From DATBVX01 sp963695985 (GTDB lineage Bacteria; Pseudomonadota; Gammaproteobacteria; Steroidobacterales; Steroidobacteraceae), in contig CAVOIC010000002.1 in the NCBI GenBank assembly GCA_963695985.1, positions 1-64,000 of the forward strand: 64,000 nt of DNA, read 5' to 3'. The translations under genes were made by a program, and so were the position numbers. Every line of letters begins with the position of its first letter. Position 1 is the first letter of the stretch. This document shows, piece by piece, positions 35,228-44,303 of this stretch. The notes under the pieces were generated by a model that did not search any database, had not been told where the DNA came from, and saw only the letters and a list, made by a program, of their open reading frames with translations.

Positions 35228-37821
35228 ATGGAGCTCCTAGAACGTCAACCGCAACTCGATGAACTCGCCCGGCAACTGCAGGAGGCCGAGGCGGGCCACG
35301 GCAAGGTCGTGTTCGTCGCGGGCGAAGCCGGTGCAGGCAAGAGCGCGCTCGTCGAAGCGTTCGCAAGCAAGCCACGACGTGGCGTGCGCGTCGTCTGGGG
35401 CGCCTGCGATGCGCTTACAGACGCCGCGTGCTCTCGGGCCCGTCCATGAAATCGCGAACGCGCTCGCGGTAGCGAGCGCTGACGCCGAGCACGCTGAGCA
35501 TTCCCGCACGCAACTGTTTGCGCGCCTGGTGAACGAGCTGTCCCGGCCGAATCACGTGACGACCGTGGTGTTGGAGGACCTGCACTGGGCCGACGAGGCC
35601 ACACTCGACTTCGTGCGCTACCTGGGCCGGCGCATTCAACGCACGCGCTGCCTCCTGATCGCCACCTATCGCGACGACGCGCTGGCCGCAGCGCACCCGT
35701 TGCGGCGCGTGTTGGGGGAAGTGACCGGGCGGCATGCGTTGCGCATGCGTATTCCAGCCCTGTCCCTCGCAGCCGTGACCGAGCTGGCACGGGATGCGCA
35801 TCGCGATCCGGAGCGGATCTACACGCTGACGGCCGGCAACGCCTTCTTTGTCCGCGAGTTGTTGAACGCACCGCGCGATGTCCTTCCGGAGACGGTGCGT
35901 GATGCGGTCATCGCACGCCTCATGCAGTGCTCGCCGGCGGCACGGGAACTGGCAGAGCTCGTGTCGCTGTCGCCGGGCCGGACCGAGCTGTGGCTGGCCA
36001 AGTCACTCCTCGGCGACGTGAGCGCGACGCTCGAGGAGGCAGTGGCGGGCGGCGTGCTCCGTCAAGGCGACGAGAGCATTTCTTTTCCCCATGAACTGGC
36101 ACGGCTCGCTGTCGAGTCGGTCATGTCACCCGCCCGGGCTCAGGAGTGGCATCAACGCATCCTTGCGGCCCTCACCGAGCATGGCGCCGATCTTTCGCAG
36201 CTCGTGCATCACGCGCAGCTCGCGCGCAACATCGACGCCATCCGCGTATTCGCCCCGCGTGCCGCCCAGCAGGCGGCGCTAATCGGCGCGCATCTCGAGG
36301 CCATGGCACATTTCGCCACTGCGTTGCGGCACGCGGATACGCTCCCGGCACTGGATCGCGCGAAGCTGTTCGAAGCGCACGCGTGGGAGTGCAATCTGGC
36401 GAATCAGGCGCCAGACGCGATCGAGTCCGACGTGCGCGCCCTGGCGTTGTACCGGGAACTGGGCGACGCCTCAGCGCAAGCGCGCGTATCGCGTGTTCTG
36501 GCGCGCCTCTATTGGCAATCGGGGAACAAGACGCAGGCCGACCGCAGCGTGGCGGAGGCCATTGGGGTGCTCGAGAAGTCGCCGCCCGGACGCGACCTCG
36601 CGATGGCGTACAGCACGCGCTCCATGCTGGCGATGCTGGGTGGGCGCGTGGAGGAATCGCTCGAGTTTGGCCAGCGCGCGCTCGACCTCGGTCGGCAGTT
36701 CGACGATGTAGAGTCACAGGTGCACTCGCTCAACAGCATGGGTTCAGCGCTGCTCGGCTCTGGCGACGAAGCGGGCTGGGGCCCGCTAGAGCAGGCCCTG
36801 TCGCTGGCGTTGGAGCGCGGTTTACACGAACCCGCAGGCCGCGCCTACTCGAATGCCACCACGTGCTCAATCCTGAGCTGCGATTTGCCGCGCGCTGAAG
36901 GGTATCTGCGTAGCGGGTTGGCGTTTTGCGAAGAGAACGAGATCTATACGCACTGGTACTACCTTCGTGCCTACCAGTCGCGACTCGAACTGTTGCGTGG
37001 TCACTGGAACGATGCCGCCAGTCTTGCGACGCAGCTGCTCGACGGGAGCTTCATCACGACCAATCAGCGTATCCCCACGTTGCTCACCCTGGCCCTGGTG
37101 CGAGCGCGCCGCGGCGATCCCGGGTCCGGGCCACTGCTCGATGAAGCGCTGCGGATTGCACTGCCGACCGCGGAACTGCAGCGCATCGGCCGCGTGGCCG
37201 CGGCGCGCGCGGAAGTTGCCTGGTATCGCGGCGATCTTGATCGGGTCGCGAGCGAGGTATCGGTGGGGCTCGAGGTCGCGCAGGGCCATCGCGATCCGTG
37301 GATTCGTGGGGAGCTGGCGTTTTGGCTGTCCCGTGCACGCCCCGATGCGGAAGTCCCCGCTGATATTTTCGTGCCGTATCGACTCATGATCGAAGGCGAT
37401 TGGCGAGAGGCGGCCGACGCCTGGGAAGAGCGCGGAATGCCGTACGAGCGTGCGCTCGCGCTCGCCGACGGCCCGGAGGCGGCGCTACGCGAGGCGCTCG
37501 AGATCCTCGAAGAATTGGGCGCCGGCCCGCTGGCGGCGATCGTGCGTCAGCGGCTGCGCGACCTCGGTGTGCGAGGAATTCCACGCGGGCCGCGCGCCTC
37601 GACGCGCGGAAATCCGGCGGGACTCACCTCACGCGAGGTCGAGGTGCTCAGGCTCCTCGTGCACGGGACACACCAACACCGAGCTCGCCCAGCGGCTGCA
37701 CCTGTCGGCGAAAACCATCGATCATCACGTGTCCTCCATTCTGGAGAAGCTCGATGTTCGTACGCGCACCGAAGCGGTCGCGGCGGCGTTCGGCCTTGGG
37801 ATCGTGAAGGCGGTCGACTAA
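35228..37821 (+). CDS. LAL-type LuxR regulator, second paralogue, two frameshifts
   Basis: Begins MELLERQPQLDELARQL with Walker A GEAGAGKS and Walker B VVLEDLHWADEAT, then the TPR-like region and a LuxR HTH (GLTSREVEVLRLLVHG, LSAKTIDHHVSSILEKLDV). The frame changes near 35415 (one T of TT, just after GACALTD should read DALQTPR) and near 37669 (one G of GGG in the HTH). With both removed it is a full-length protein of about 864 residues, colinear with the first copy. The protein is strongly conserved outside the two sites, which favours sequencing error over decay. Confidence 0.85.
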
Positions 37822-37864
37822 TCGGCACAGGTGACCGAACGCGCGCGTGCGCGGGAGCGTGCTC

Positions 37865-38503
37865 ATGAGCGGCGTGGATTGGTACGTGGAAGGGCCGAGC
37901 TTTGGCAGCTGCAACTGTTCTTACGGCTGCCCCTGTCAATTCGAGGCGCTGCCGACGCATGGTCACTGTCGCGGCTTCGAAGTGCTGCGAATCGACAAGG
38001 GCCATTTCGGCGCTGTGAAACTCGACGGGCTCAAGACCGCCATGCTGTACGCCTGGCCCGGAGCAGTGTTCGAGGGCAAGGGCGAGATGCAGGCCGTCAT
38101 CGACGAGCGTGCGAACTCTAATCAGCGCGAAGCCCTTACCAAGATCCTGCACGGCGAGGAAACCGTGGAGGGTACCACGCATTGGTGGGTGTTTCGCACG
38201 ATGTCGGACACGGTGCACGCGCCGCTCTTCAAGCCGATCGACTACGAGGTCAACATCGAGGCGCGTACAGCGCGCGTCGTCATTCCGGGCGTGGTCGAGT
38301 CCGTCGGCACTCCGATCAAGAGCCCGGCGACCGGCCAGCCGCACCGCGTGCGCATCAACATCCCCAACGGCATCGAGTTCGAGCTCGCCGAGATCGGGAG
38401 CGCGACGACGCGCACTTCCGGCGTCATCGAGCTGGATCTTACGGACACCTACGGCCAGTTCAGCCTGCTGCGCCACACCGGCCGGGGTGTGGTGCACGGC
38501 TAG
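37865..38503 (+). CDS. DUF1326 domain-containing protein
   Basis: 212 residues from ATG 37865. The N-terminus has the DUF1326 signature WYVEGPSFGSCNCSYGCPC, a Cys cluster (CxC...CxC) likely to bind metal or form disulfides. A beta-rich domain with VNIEARTARVVIPGVVES follows. No signal peptide. It lies 43 bases downstream of the second LAL regulator, in the same direction, and may be co-transcribed. The biochemical function of the family is not known. Confidence 0.87.
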   Translation: MSGVDWYVEGPSFGSCNCSYGCPCQFEALPTHGHCRGFEVLRIDKGHFGAVKLDGLKTAMLYAWPGAVFEGKGEMQAVIDERANSNQREALTKILHGEETVEGTTHWWVFRTMSDTVHAPLFKPIDYEVNIEARTARVVIPGVVESVGTPIKSPATGQPHRVRINIPNGIEFELAEIGSATTRTSGVIELDLTDTYGQFSLLRHTGRGVVHG

Positions 38504-38527
38504 ACGAACGTGCGCTCAGTGCACGGA

Positions 38528-38555
38528 CAAGTGGGCAGCCTGACCCGCCCACTTG
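38528..38555 (-). terminator. Hairpin downstream of UrcA copy 2
   Basis: CAAGTGGGC (38528-38536) pairs perfectly with GCCCACTTG (38547-38555). Almost the same hairpin, with the same CTGACCC loop, follows UrcA copy 4 at 62956-62986. No T-run on the minus strand, so termination may be weak; it may also serve the convergent DUF1326 gene. Confidence 0.5.
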
Positions 38556-38565
38556 CCGTCATCGA

Positions 38566-38931
38566 CTAATTGCTGGCGATCCGCGAGAGCTGCGCACGAT
38601 GAAGCGTGTCCAGTAGAGGGCTGTCGACCTGCGTCACCGCATTCGCCACGGCAGTCCTGTAGCAAGGGCTCGCCTTGGTGCGCAGTTCGGCGAACGGGCC
38701 GACAAATCCATTGCAGACTTCATACGCTGCCTGCTGAATCAGCTTGTACAAGACTTGTGCGCCTGTAGACCGTGACAGGTCGAGATCCGCAACACTTACA
38801 GTGACACTTGAAGAGCTGTCCGACGCCGAACGAGCGAGCACGCCCGTCGACGTGACGCCCAGCGTGAGCGCCACCAATCCGACAGCAAGGGACTTTAACG
38901 CTGCACGATTCGACCGAGTGGGTGTGGACAT
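38566..38931 (-). CDS. UrcA family protein (copy 2)
   Basis: 121 residues. Signal peptide LKSLAVGLVALTLGVTSTGV, then VSVADLDLSRSTGAQVLYKL, IQQAAYEVCNGFVGPF and SPCYRTAVANAVTQVDSP. It shares GPF...TK..PCY..AVANAV with copies 1 and 4. Convergent with the DUF1326 gene that follows the second LAL regulator, mirroring the LAL-1/UrcA-1 arrangement. Confidence 0.88.
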   Translation of the reverse strand: MSTPTRSNRAALKSLAVGLVALTLGVTSTGVLARSASDSSSSVTVSVADLDLSRSTGAQVLYKLIQQAAYEVCNGFVGPFAELRTKASPCYRTAVANAVTQVDSPLLDTLHRAQLSRIASN

Positions 38932-39281
38932 TATCGATTTCCTTCTTAGACGTGTGGGTGATGCCTCAGCGGGGACGCATCATGCCCAGCGGCGGTCGGG
39001 CGTTCTGTCAAGTAGTTGACACAAGCGCACTGGTGATCGACTGGATTTGAGCATCTCCGCACAGGAGGACCCCGCAGCTCCGTTCGCGCCCCGGACCGGG
39101 CTCCATTTGAGATCCTTCGGCAAGCAGCGAGGAAGAGTTTCACGCCGCGAGGCACGAATCTGTTGCGCGCGGTAACGTCGCGGCTATGATCTTGCGGAAA
39201 ATACCTAGCGAGTTCAGGTCGCCCGTTCCGTAGCCTAACGGGGGTTGACCATTACACCGAATGCTCGACGGGGAGCGCTCC
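38932..39281. other. Intergenic region upstream of the cbb3 operon
   Basis: 350 bases between divergent UrcA copy 2 and ccoN; it must hold both promoters. I looked for an FNR/Anr box (TTGAT-N4-ATCAA), expected for a cbb3 operon, and did not see a good match. No small gene or repeat was found. Confidence 0.4.
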
Positions 39282-40700
39282 ATGGCGAGTTCGCAGACCT
39301 ATAACGATGGCGTCGTGCGCCAGTTCGCGATCATGACCGTGGTCTGGGGCGTGGTCGGCATGCTGGTAGGCGTGCTGCTCGCCGCACAGCTCCTCTGGCC
39401 CGCGCTCAATTTCGATATTCCCTGGCTCACTTACAGTCGCCTGCGGCCGCTGCATACCAACGCGATGATTTTCGCCTTCGGCGGCTCGGCGCTCTTTGCC
39501 ACCTCTTACTATGCCGTGCAGCGCACCTGCCACGTACGCCTCTTCTGCGATCGGCTCGCCGCCTTCACGTTCTGGGGCTGGCAGCTCATCATCGTGCTCG
39601 CCGCGATCACGCTGCCACTCGGCATCACCTCGAGCAAGGAATACGCCGAGCTCGAGTGGCCGATCGACATCCTGATCGCGATCGTGTGGGTCGCCTACGC
39701 CGTGGTCTTTTTCGGCACGCTCGCCAAGCGCCGCGTCGCGCACATCTACGTCGCCAACTGGTTCTTCGCCGCGTACATCATCACCATCGCGGTGCTGCAC
39801 ATCGTGAACAACGCCGAGCTGCCGGTGACGCTCACCAAGTCCTATTCCGCTTACGCGGGCACGGTCGATGCGATGGTGCAGTGGTGGTACGGGCACAACG
39901 CCGTGGGATTCTTCCTCACCGCGGGCTTCCTCGGAATGATGTACTACTTCGTGCCGAAGCAGGCCGGGCGTCCTATCTATTCTTACCGCCTCTCGGTCGT
40001 GCACTTCTGGGCGCTCATCTCGATTTACATGTGGGCGGGGCCGCATCACCTGTTGTATTCCACGCTCCCGGACTGGGTGCAGTCGCTCGGCATGGTGTTC
40101 TCGCTGATGCTCCTTGCGCCCTCCTGGGGCGGCATGATCAACGGCATCATGACGCTCTCGGGCGCCTGGCATAAGCTGCGCACCGACCCGATCCTCAAGT
40201 TCCTGATCGTCTCGCTCTCTTTCTATGGCATGTCGACCTTCGAAGGGCCGATGATGTCGATCAAGACAGTCAATTCGCTTTCGCATTTCACCGACTGGAC
40301 CATCGGCCACGTGCATTCGGGGGCGCTCGGCTGGGTGGCGATGATCTCGATCGGTTCGATCTACTCGCTCCTGCCGCGCATCTACGGGCGCAAGGAGATG
40401 TACAGCACACGCCTCATCGACCTGCACTTCTGGATCATGACGGTGGGCGTGGTGCTGTACGTGGCGTCGATGTGGATCGCCGGCGTCATGCAGGGGCTGA
40501 TGTGGCGCGCCACGAACCCGGACGGGACGCTCACCTACACCTTCGTCGAGGCGCTCGCGGCGACGTATCCGTACTACGCCGTGCGCTTGCTCGGCGGCCT
40601 GCTCGTGCTCGCCGGCATGGGCATCATGGTCTACAACGTCAAGCGTACCGTCACGCAGCGCGCCACCGACATCGAAGTGGCGATTCCGCAGCCAACCTGA
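39282..40700 (+). CDS. ccoN: cbb3-type cytochrome c oxidase subunit I
   Basis: 472 residues from ATG 39282 (GGGGAGCG upstream); an ATG at 39261 is an alternative. Twelve membrane helices. The low-spin heme His is in LRPLHTNAMIFAFGG, the CuB His in WWYGHNAVGFFL, GPHHLLY holds the CuB His pair, and DWTIGHVHSGALGW carries heme ligands near helix 10. This is the catalytic subunit that reduces O2 with high affinity and pumps protons. It leads ccoNOQP and the assembly genes. Confidence 0.96.
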   Translation: MASSQTYNDGVVRQFAIMTVVWGVVGMLVGVLLAAQLLWPALNFDIPWLTYSRLRPLHTNAMIFAFGGSALFATSYYAVQRTCHVRLFCDRLAAFTFWGWQLIIVLAAITLPLGITSSKEYAELEWPIDILIAIVWVAYAVVFFGTLAKRRVAHIYVANWFFAAYIITIAVLHIVNNAELPVTLTKSYSAYAGTVDAMVQWWYGHNAVGFFLTAGFLGMMYYFVPKQAGRPIYSYRLSVVHFWALISIYMWAGPHHLLYSTLPDWVQSLGMVFSLMLLAPSWGGMINGIMTLSGAWHKLRTDPILKFLIVSLSFYGMSTFEGPMMSIKTVNSLSHFTDWTIGHVHSGALGWVAMISIGSIYSLLPRIYGRKEMYSTRLIDLHFWIMTVGVVLYVASMWIAGVMQGLMWRATNPDGTLTYTFVEALAATYPYYAVRLLGGLLVLAGMGIMVYNVKRTVTQRATDIEVAIPQPT

Positions 40701-40712
40701 GCGGGGCACTGC

Positions 40713-41321
40713 ATGCAACACGACAAGATAGAAAGGAGTGCCGTGCTGCTCGGCGTGTTCACGGCAATCGCGATCAGCTTGGGCGGGCTGGCGCAGATCG
40801 TGCCGCTGTATTTCTCGAGCAGTGCCACGACGCCAGCGCCGGGCATCGTGCCGTACCCGCCGCTGCAGCTCGAGGGGCGCGACATCTACATACGCGAGGG
40901 CTGCTACAACTGCCACTCGCAGATGGTGCGCCCGCTCCGTGCGGAGACCGAGCGCTACGGCCATTACTCGCTCGCGGGCGAGAGTATCTATGACCATCCG
41001 TTCCAGTTCGGCTCCAAGCGCACTGGCCCCGATCTCGCGCGCGTCGGCGGGCGTTACTCGGACGACTGGCACCGCATTCACCTCAAGCGCCCGCGCGATG
41101 TGGTGCCGGAGTCGAATATGCCGGGTTTCCCCTGGCTCGACCAGAACAAGGTCGATGTCAGCCTGACACCGAGAAAGATGCGCACGCTGCGCACGCTCGG
41201 CGTGCCGTACACGGATGCCCAGATCGAAGGCGCTTCGGCCAACGTCGCGGGCAAGACGGAACTGGACGCGCTGGTCGCGTACCTGCAGGGCCTCGGCGTC
41301 GCCTCACGCAGCTGGAAGTGA
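40713..41321 (+). CDS. ccoO: cbb3-type cytochrome c oxidase subunit II
   Basis: 202 residues. One N-terminal helix anchors a monoheme c domain with the motif GCYNCHSQMVRPL (CxxCH) and the distal Met region in VVPESNMPGFPWL. It carries electrons from CcoP to CcoN. Separated from ccoN by 12 bases. Confidence 0.96.
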   Translation: MQHDKIERSAVLLGVFTAIAISLGGLAQIVPLYFSSSATTPAPGIVPYPPLQLEGRDIYIREGCYNCHSQMVRPLRAETERYGHYSLAGESIYDHPFQFGSKRTGPDLARVGGRYSDDWHRIHLKRPRDVVPESNMPGFPWLDQNKVDVSLTPRKMRTLRTLGVPYTDAQIEGASANVAGKTELDALVAYLQGLGVASRSWK

Positions 41322-41325
41322 TGTC

Positions 41326-41496
41326 ATGAATGCTGGAACCGTTTTCGGAGTAATCACGCTCGTGCTGATGCTGCTCTTCGTCGGCATCGTGGTGTGGGCC
41401 TGGGACGCACGGCGCAAGCGCGGATTCGACCGGGCCGCGCGCTTGGCGCTCGAAGAGGACGCGAACACGGATCCGCGCGGGACAAAGCCATCATGA
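41326..41496 (+). CDS. ccoQ: cbb3 oxidase small subunit CcoQ
   Basis: 56 residues from ATG 41326: one membrane helix (VFGVITLVLMLLFVGIVVWAW), then the charged DARRKRGFDRAARLALEED typical of CcoQ/FixQ, which stabilises the oxidase complex. It overlaps ccoP by four bases (ATGA). Confidence 0.92.
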   Translation: MNAGTVFGVITLVLMLLFVGIVVWAWDARRKRGFDRAARLALEEDANTDPRGTKPS

Positions 41497-42404
41497 GCCT
41501 CGGCTGGAACATCTGGATCATCGGCCTCGTCGCACTCAATGTCGGCGGCGCGCTGTGGCTGCTGTGGTGGACCAAGAAGCGACGCGGCGGTGAAGCGGCT
41601 CCGGAAGCGAAGACAACCGGGCACACCTGGGACGGCGACCTCACCGAATACAACAATCCCCTGCCGCGCTGGTGGCTGTGGCTCTTCTACCTGACGGTGA
41701 TCTTCAGCTTCGTGTACCTCGCGATCTATCCCGGCCTGGGCAGTTACCCGGGTACCCTGCGCTGGACGCAGCAGAAGCAGCACGCGAAAGAGGTCGCGGT
41801 GGCCGAACGCGCCTACACCGAAAAGTTCGCCCGCTACGGGGCGGTCGACCTGCCGACCCTGAGCCGCACGCCCGAAGTCGTGGCAGCGGGACACAATATC
41901 TTTGCGAACACCTGCGCTCAGTGCCATGGTTCCGATGCGCGCGGCGCCGTCGGATTCCCGAATCTTACCGACCATGATTGGCTCTGGGGCGACTCGCCCG
42001 AGATCATCGAGGAGACCATCAGGAACGGCCGCCAGGCCGTGATGCCGCCGTGGGCGGAAGCGCTGGGCGCACAGGGCACGGAGGAAGTCATCGTCTACGT
42101 TCTAAGTTTGAGCGAGCAGAAGGTGCCGGCTGATTTCGCCGCCGCTGGCAAGATGCGCTTCGAGCAATTCTGCGTCGCCTGCCACGGCCCCGATGCGCGC
42201 GGCAATCAGCTGCTCGGCGCGCCCAACCTCACCGACAACATCTGGCTGTACGGCAACTCACCGCAGGCGATCCGGATGGCGTTGCAGAAGGGGCACAACG
42301 GGCAGATGCCGGCGCACCTGCCGCTCCTCGGCCCACTGAAAGTGCACCTCGTCGCCGCGTACGTGTATAGCCTGTCGCCGCCACAGACGCCGCCCTCACA
42401 ATGA
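41493..42404 (+). CDS. ccoP: cbb3-type cytochrome c oxidase subunit III (diheme)
   Basis: 303 residues from ATG 41493. Two N-terminal helices frame the FixP N-domain (TWDGDLTEYNNPLPRWWLWL), followed by two cytochrome c domains with CAQCHGSDARG and CVACHGPDARG. Axial Met ligands lie in QAVMPPWAE and GQMPAHLP. It accepts electrons from soluble cytochrome c. Confidence 0.96.
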   Translation: MSLGWNIWIIGLVALNVGGALWLLWWTKKRRGGEAAPEAKTTGHTWDGDLTEYNNPLPRWWLWLFYLTVIFSFVYLAIYPGLGSYPGTLRWTQQKQHAKEVAVAERAYTEKFARYGAVDLPTLSRTPEVVAAGHNIFANTCAQCHGSDARGAVGFPNLTDHDWLWGDSPEIIEETIRNGRQAVMPPWAEALGAQGTEEVIVYVLSLSEQKVPADFAAAGKMRFEQFCVACHGPDARGNQLLGAPNLTDNIWLYGNSPQAIRMALQKGHNGQMPAHLPLLGPLKVHLVAAYVYSLSPPQTPPSQ

Positions 42405-42703
42405 ATGTGGAAGTGAAACAAAGATCGCAGCGCTGGCGTGACATCGCTGTGGCACTGTGGACCTCGTTTCTCGCCGCCTCGGGTGCGAGCGTGTTGTGCT
42501 ACGCGTTCGTGGATCCCGTTGACCTCGAGCTCCTGCGCGGCATCGACTCGCCGTTACTCGCGCGCATGACCGGCTATGCGTTGGGCTTCTTCTTCTTCTG
42601 GGGCGTCGCGCTCGCGGCGTGCCTGCTCACGCTGTATCTGGTGCGCACTGCAGATGCGGCTTCGACCGCAGATGTGCCGCCATGGACGCAGGAAGATCGC
42701 TGA
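42401..42703 (+). CDS. Small membrane protein in the cbb3 operon
   Basis: 100 residues, ATGA overlap with ccoP. Two hydrophobic helices (about 12-35 and 54-82, the second FFFFWGVALAACLLTLYLV). It overlaps ccoG by 22 bases, so it is certainly co-transcribed. It is not one of the named cco subunits; an accessory assembly or stability role is inferred from position only. Confidence 0.8.
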   Translation: MNVEVKQRSQRWRDIAVALWTSFLAASGASVLCYAFVDPVDLELLRGIDSPLLARMTGYALGFFFFWGVALAACLLTLYLVRTADAASTADVPPWTQEDR

Positions 42704-44112
42704 AAGTGCCTTCCGGCACTGACGCGGCGACCTCCGGCACTGCGGATGCGGGTAGTGACAGCTTCTACGTCGCGCACCAGAAGATCTATCCACGCGAGAT
42801 CAGCGGGCGCTTCAATCGCCTGCGCACGATTACGGTCATCACGCTGCTGGGGCTGTTCTACCTCGTGCCCTGGCTGCGCTGGAACGGACGGCAGGCGGTA
42901 CTGTTCGATCTGCCCGCGCGCAAGTTCTACATCCTGGGGCTCACGTTCTGGCCGCAGGACTTCTTCCTCCTCTCCTGGCTGCTGATCATCGCCGCGCTTT
43001 CCCTCTTCTTCTTCACCGCGCTCGCCGGCCGCTTGTGGTGCGGTTACGCCTGCCCGCAGACGGTGTGGACAGAAGTGTTCGTGTGGATGGAGCGGCTCAC
43101 GGAGGGCAAGCGTTCGCAGCGCATGAAGCTCGACCTTGCCCCGTGGACCGTGCACAAGGTGCTACGTAAGGGCGCGAAGCAAGTACTCTGGATCGGGTTC
43201 GCCTTGTGGACCAGCTACACCTTCGTCGGCTTCTTCACACCCATCGTGACGCTCGGCCGCGAGATCCTGACGCTCTCGCTTGGGCCCTGGGAATCGTTCT
43301 GGATCGTGTTCTACGGCTTCGCGACATACGGGAATGCCGGCTACCTGCGCGAGCAGGTGTGCAAGTACATGTGCCCATATGCGCGCTTTCAGAGTGCGAT
43401 GTTCGATCACGACACCCTCATCGTTTCCTACGATCGCGCACGCGGCGAGCCACGCGGAGCGCGTGCCCGGGGAAGCGATTACCGTGGTAAGGGACTCGGC
43501 GACTGCATCGATTGCACGCTGTGCGTGCAGGCCTGCCCCACCGGCATCGACATTCGTGAGGGCCTGCAGTATGAGTGCATCGCCTGCACGGCCTGTATCG
43601 ATGCCTGCGACCAGGTGATGGACCGGATGAACTACCCGCGCGGACTGATTCGCTACGCGACGGAAAGGTCCATGGAGGGCGGTGCGACGCGCGTGTTGCG
43701 CCCGCGTATCCTGATCTACGGCGCCGTGCTCGGCGCCTTCATCGTCGGCTTCTTTCTCGCCGTCGGCATGCGTAATCTCCTTGGCATCGACGTGCTGCGC
43801 GATCGCAATGCGCTTTATCGAGTGCTGGCGGACGGCACGATCGAGAATGTTTACACAGTGCGCCTCCTTAACAAGGACGAGCGCGCGCACCAGCTCCGAT
43901 TGAGTGCCGAGGGACCGACCGGACTTGCACTCGACGCCGATCGGGACGCGTACACTGTGGGTAGCGGCGAGGTGCTGACGGTCGCGGTGCGGCTGCGGAT
44001 GCCCGGTCCACAACCGGGCGGCTCACAGAAGGTGGTTCTGCGTGCCACGGCGGTCGATGCGCCGCAGCTCACTCGAGTTTCCGACACGCGCTTTATCTCA
44101 CCGGCCGGGTGA
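42682..44112 (+). CDS. ccoG: cbb3 oxidase assembly protein CcoG (FixG/RdxA), 4Fe-4S membrane protein
   Basis: 476 residues from ATG 42682. Several N-terminal helices include GRLWCGYACPQTVWTEVF (quinol/copper redox site). Then VCKYMCPYARFQ, then a classical ferredoxin pair GDCIDCTLCVQACPTG and CIACTACIDACDQV. The C-terminal Ig-like domain (about 380-476) is the FixG_C domain. CcoG reduces Cu(II) to Cu(I) during cbb3 copper insertion. Confidence 0.94.
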   Translation: MDAGRSLKVPSGTDAATSGTADAGSDSFYVAHQKIYPREISGRFNRLRTITVITLLGLFYLVPWLRWNGRQAVLFDLPARKFYILGLTFWPQDFFLLSWLLIIAALSLFFFTALAGRLWCGYACPQTVWTEVFVWMERLTEGKRSQRMKLDLAPWTVHKVLRKGAKQVLWIGFALWTSYTFVGFFTPIVTLGREILTLSLGPWESFWIVFYGFATYGNAGYLREQVCKYMCPYARFQSAMFDHDTLIVSYDRARGEPRGARARGSDYRGKGLGDCIDCTLCVQACPTGIDIREGLQYECIACTACIDACDQVMDRMNYPRGLIRYATERSMEGGATRVLRPRILIYGAVLGAFIVGFFLAVGMRNLLGIDVLRDRNALYRVLADGTIENVYTVRLLNKDERAHQLRLSAEGPTGLALDADRDAYTVGSGEVLTVAVRLRMPGPQPGGSQKVVLRATAVDAPQLTRVSDTRFISPAG

Positions 44113-44117
44113 CCCGA

Positions 44118-44303
44118 ATGACTCAGCGCGATGACACGACTCCGCAGCTCCCCTGGTATCGGGACGCGTATCGCTGGTTGCTGATCGCGATTCCGTTCGG
44201 GGCGTTCGTCGCGGGTCTCCTGACGCTCGTCATTGCCTTTCACAACGCGGATCCGGAGCTGCCGCATCCGGACCCGACCTCGAGCGCCCGGACTTCGCAA
44301 TGA
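44118..44303 (+). CDS. Short FixH-like membrane protein
   Basis: 61 residues (64 if started at GTG 44109, which overlaps the ccoG stop). One membrane helix (WLLIAIPFGAFVAGLLTLV) after PWYRDAYR, then a short periplasmic tail NADPELPHPDP. Position between ccoG and ccoI is that of FixH/CcoH, but FixH proteins are normally about 150 residues. This keeps only the N-terminal anchor. It overlaps ccoI by four bases (ATGA). Confidence 0.75.
   Translation: MTQRDDTTPQLPWYRDAYRWLLIAIPFGAFVAGLLTLVIAFHNADPELPHPDPTSSARTSQ

Noticed and set aside
38932..39281. FNR/Anr site for the cbb3 operon
   Set aside because: No TTGAT-N4-ATCAA match or close variant was found.
39252..41081. A 609-codon open frame on the minus strand across ccoN and ccoO
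   Set aside because: It is the antisense of two unmistakable oxidase subunits; its translation is a His/Arg/Asp-rich string typical of shadow frames in GC-rich DNA.
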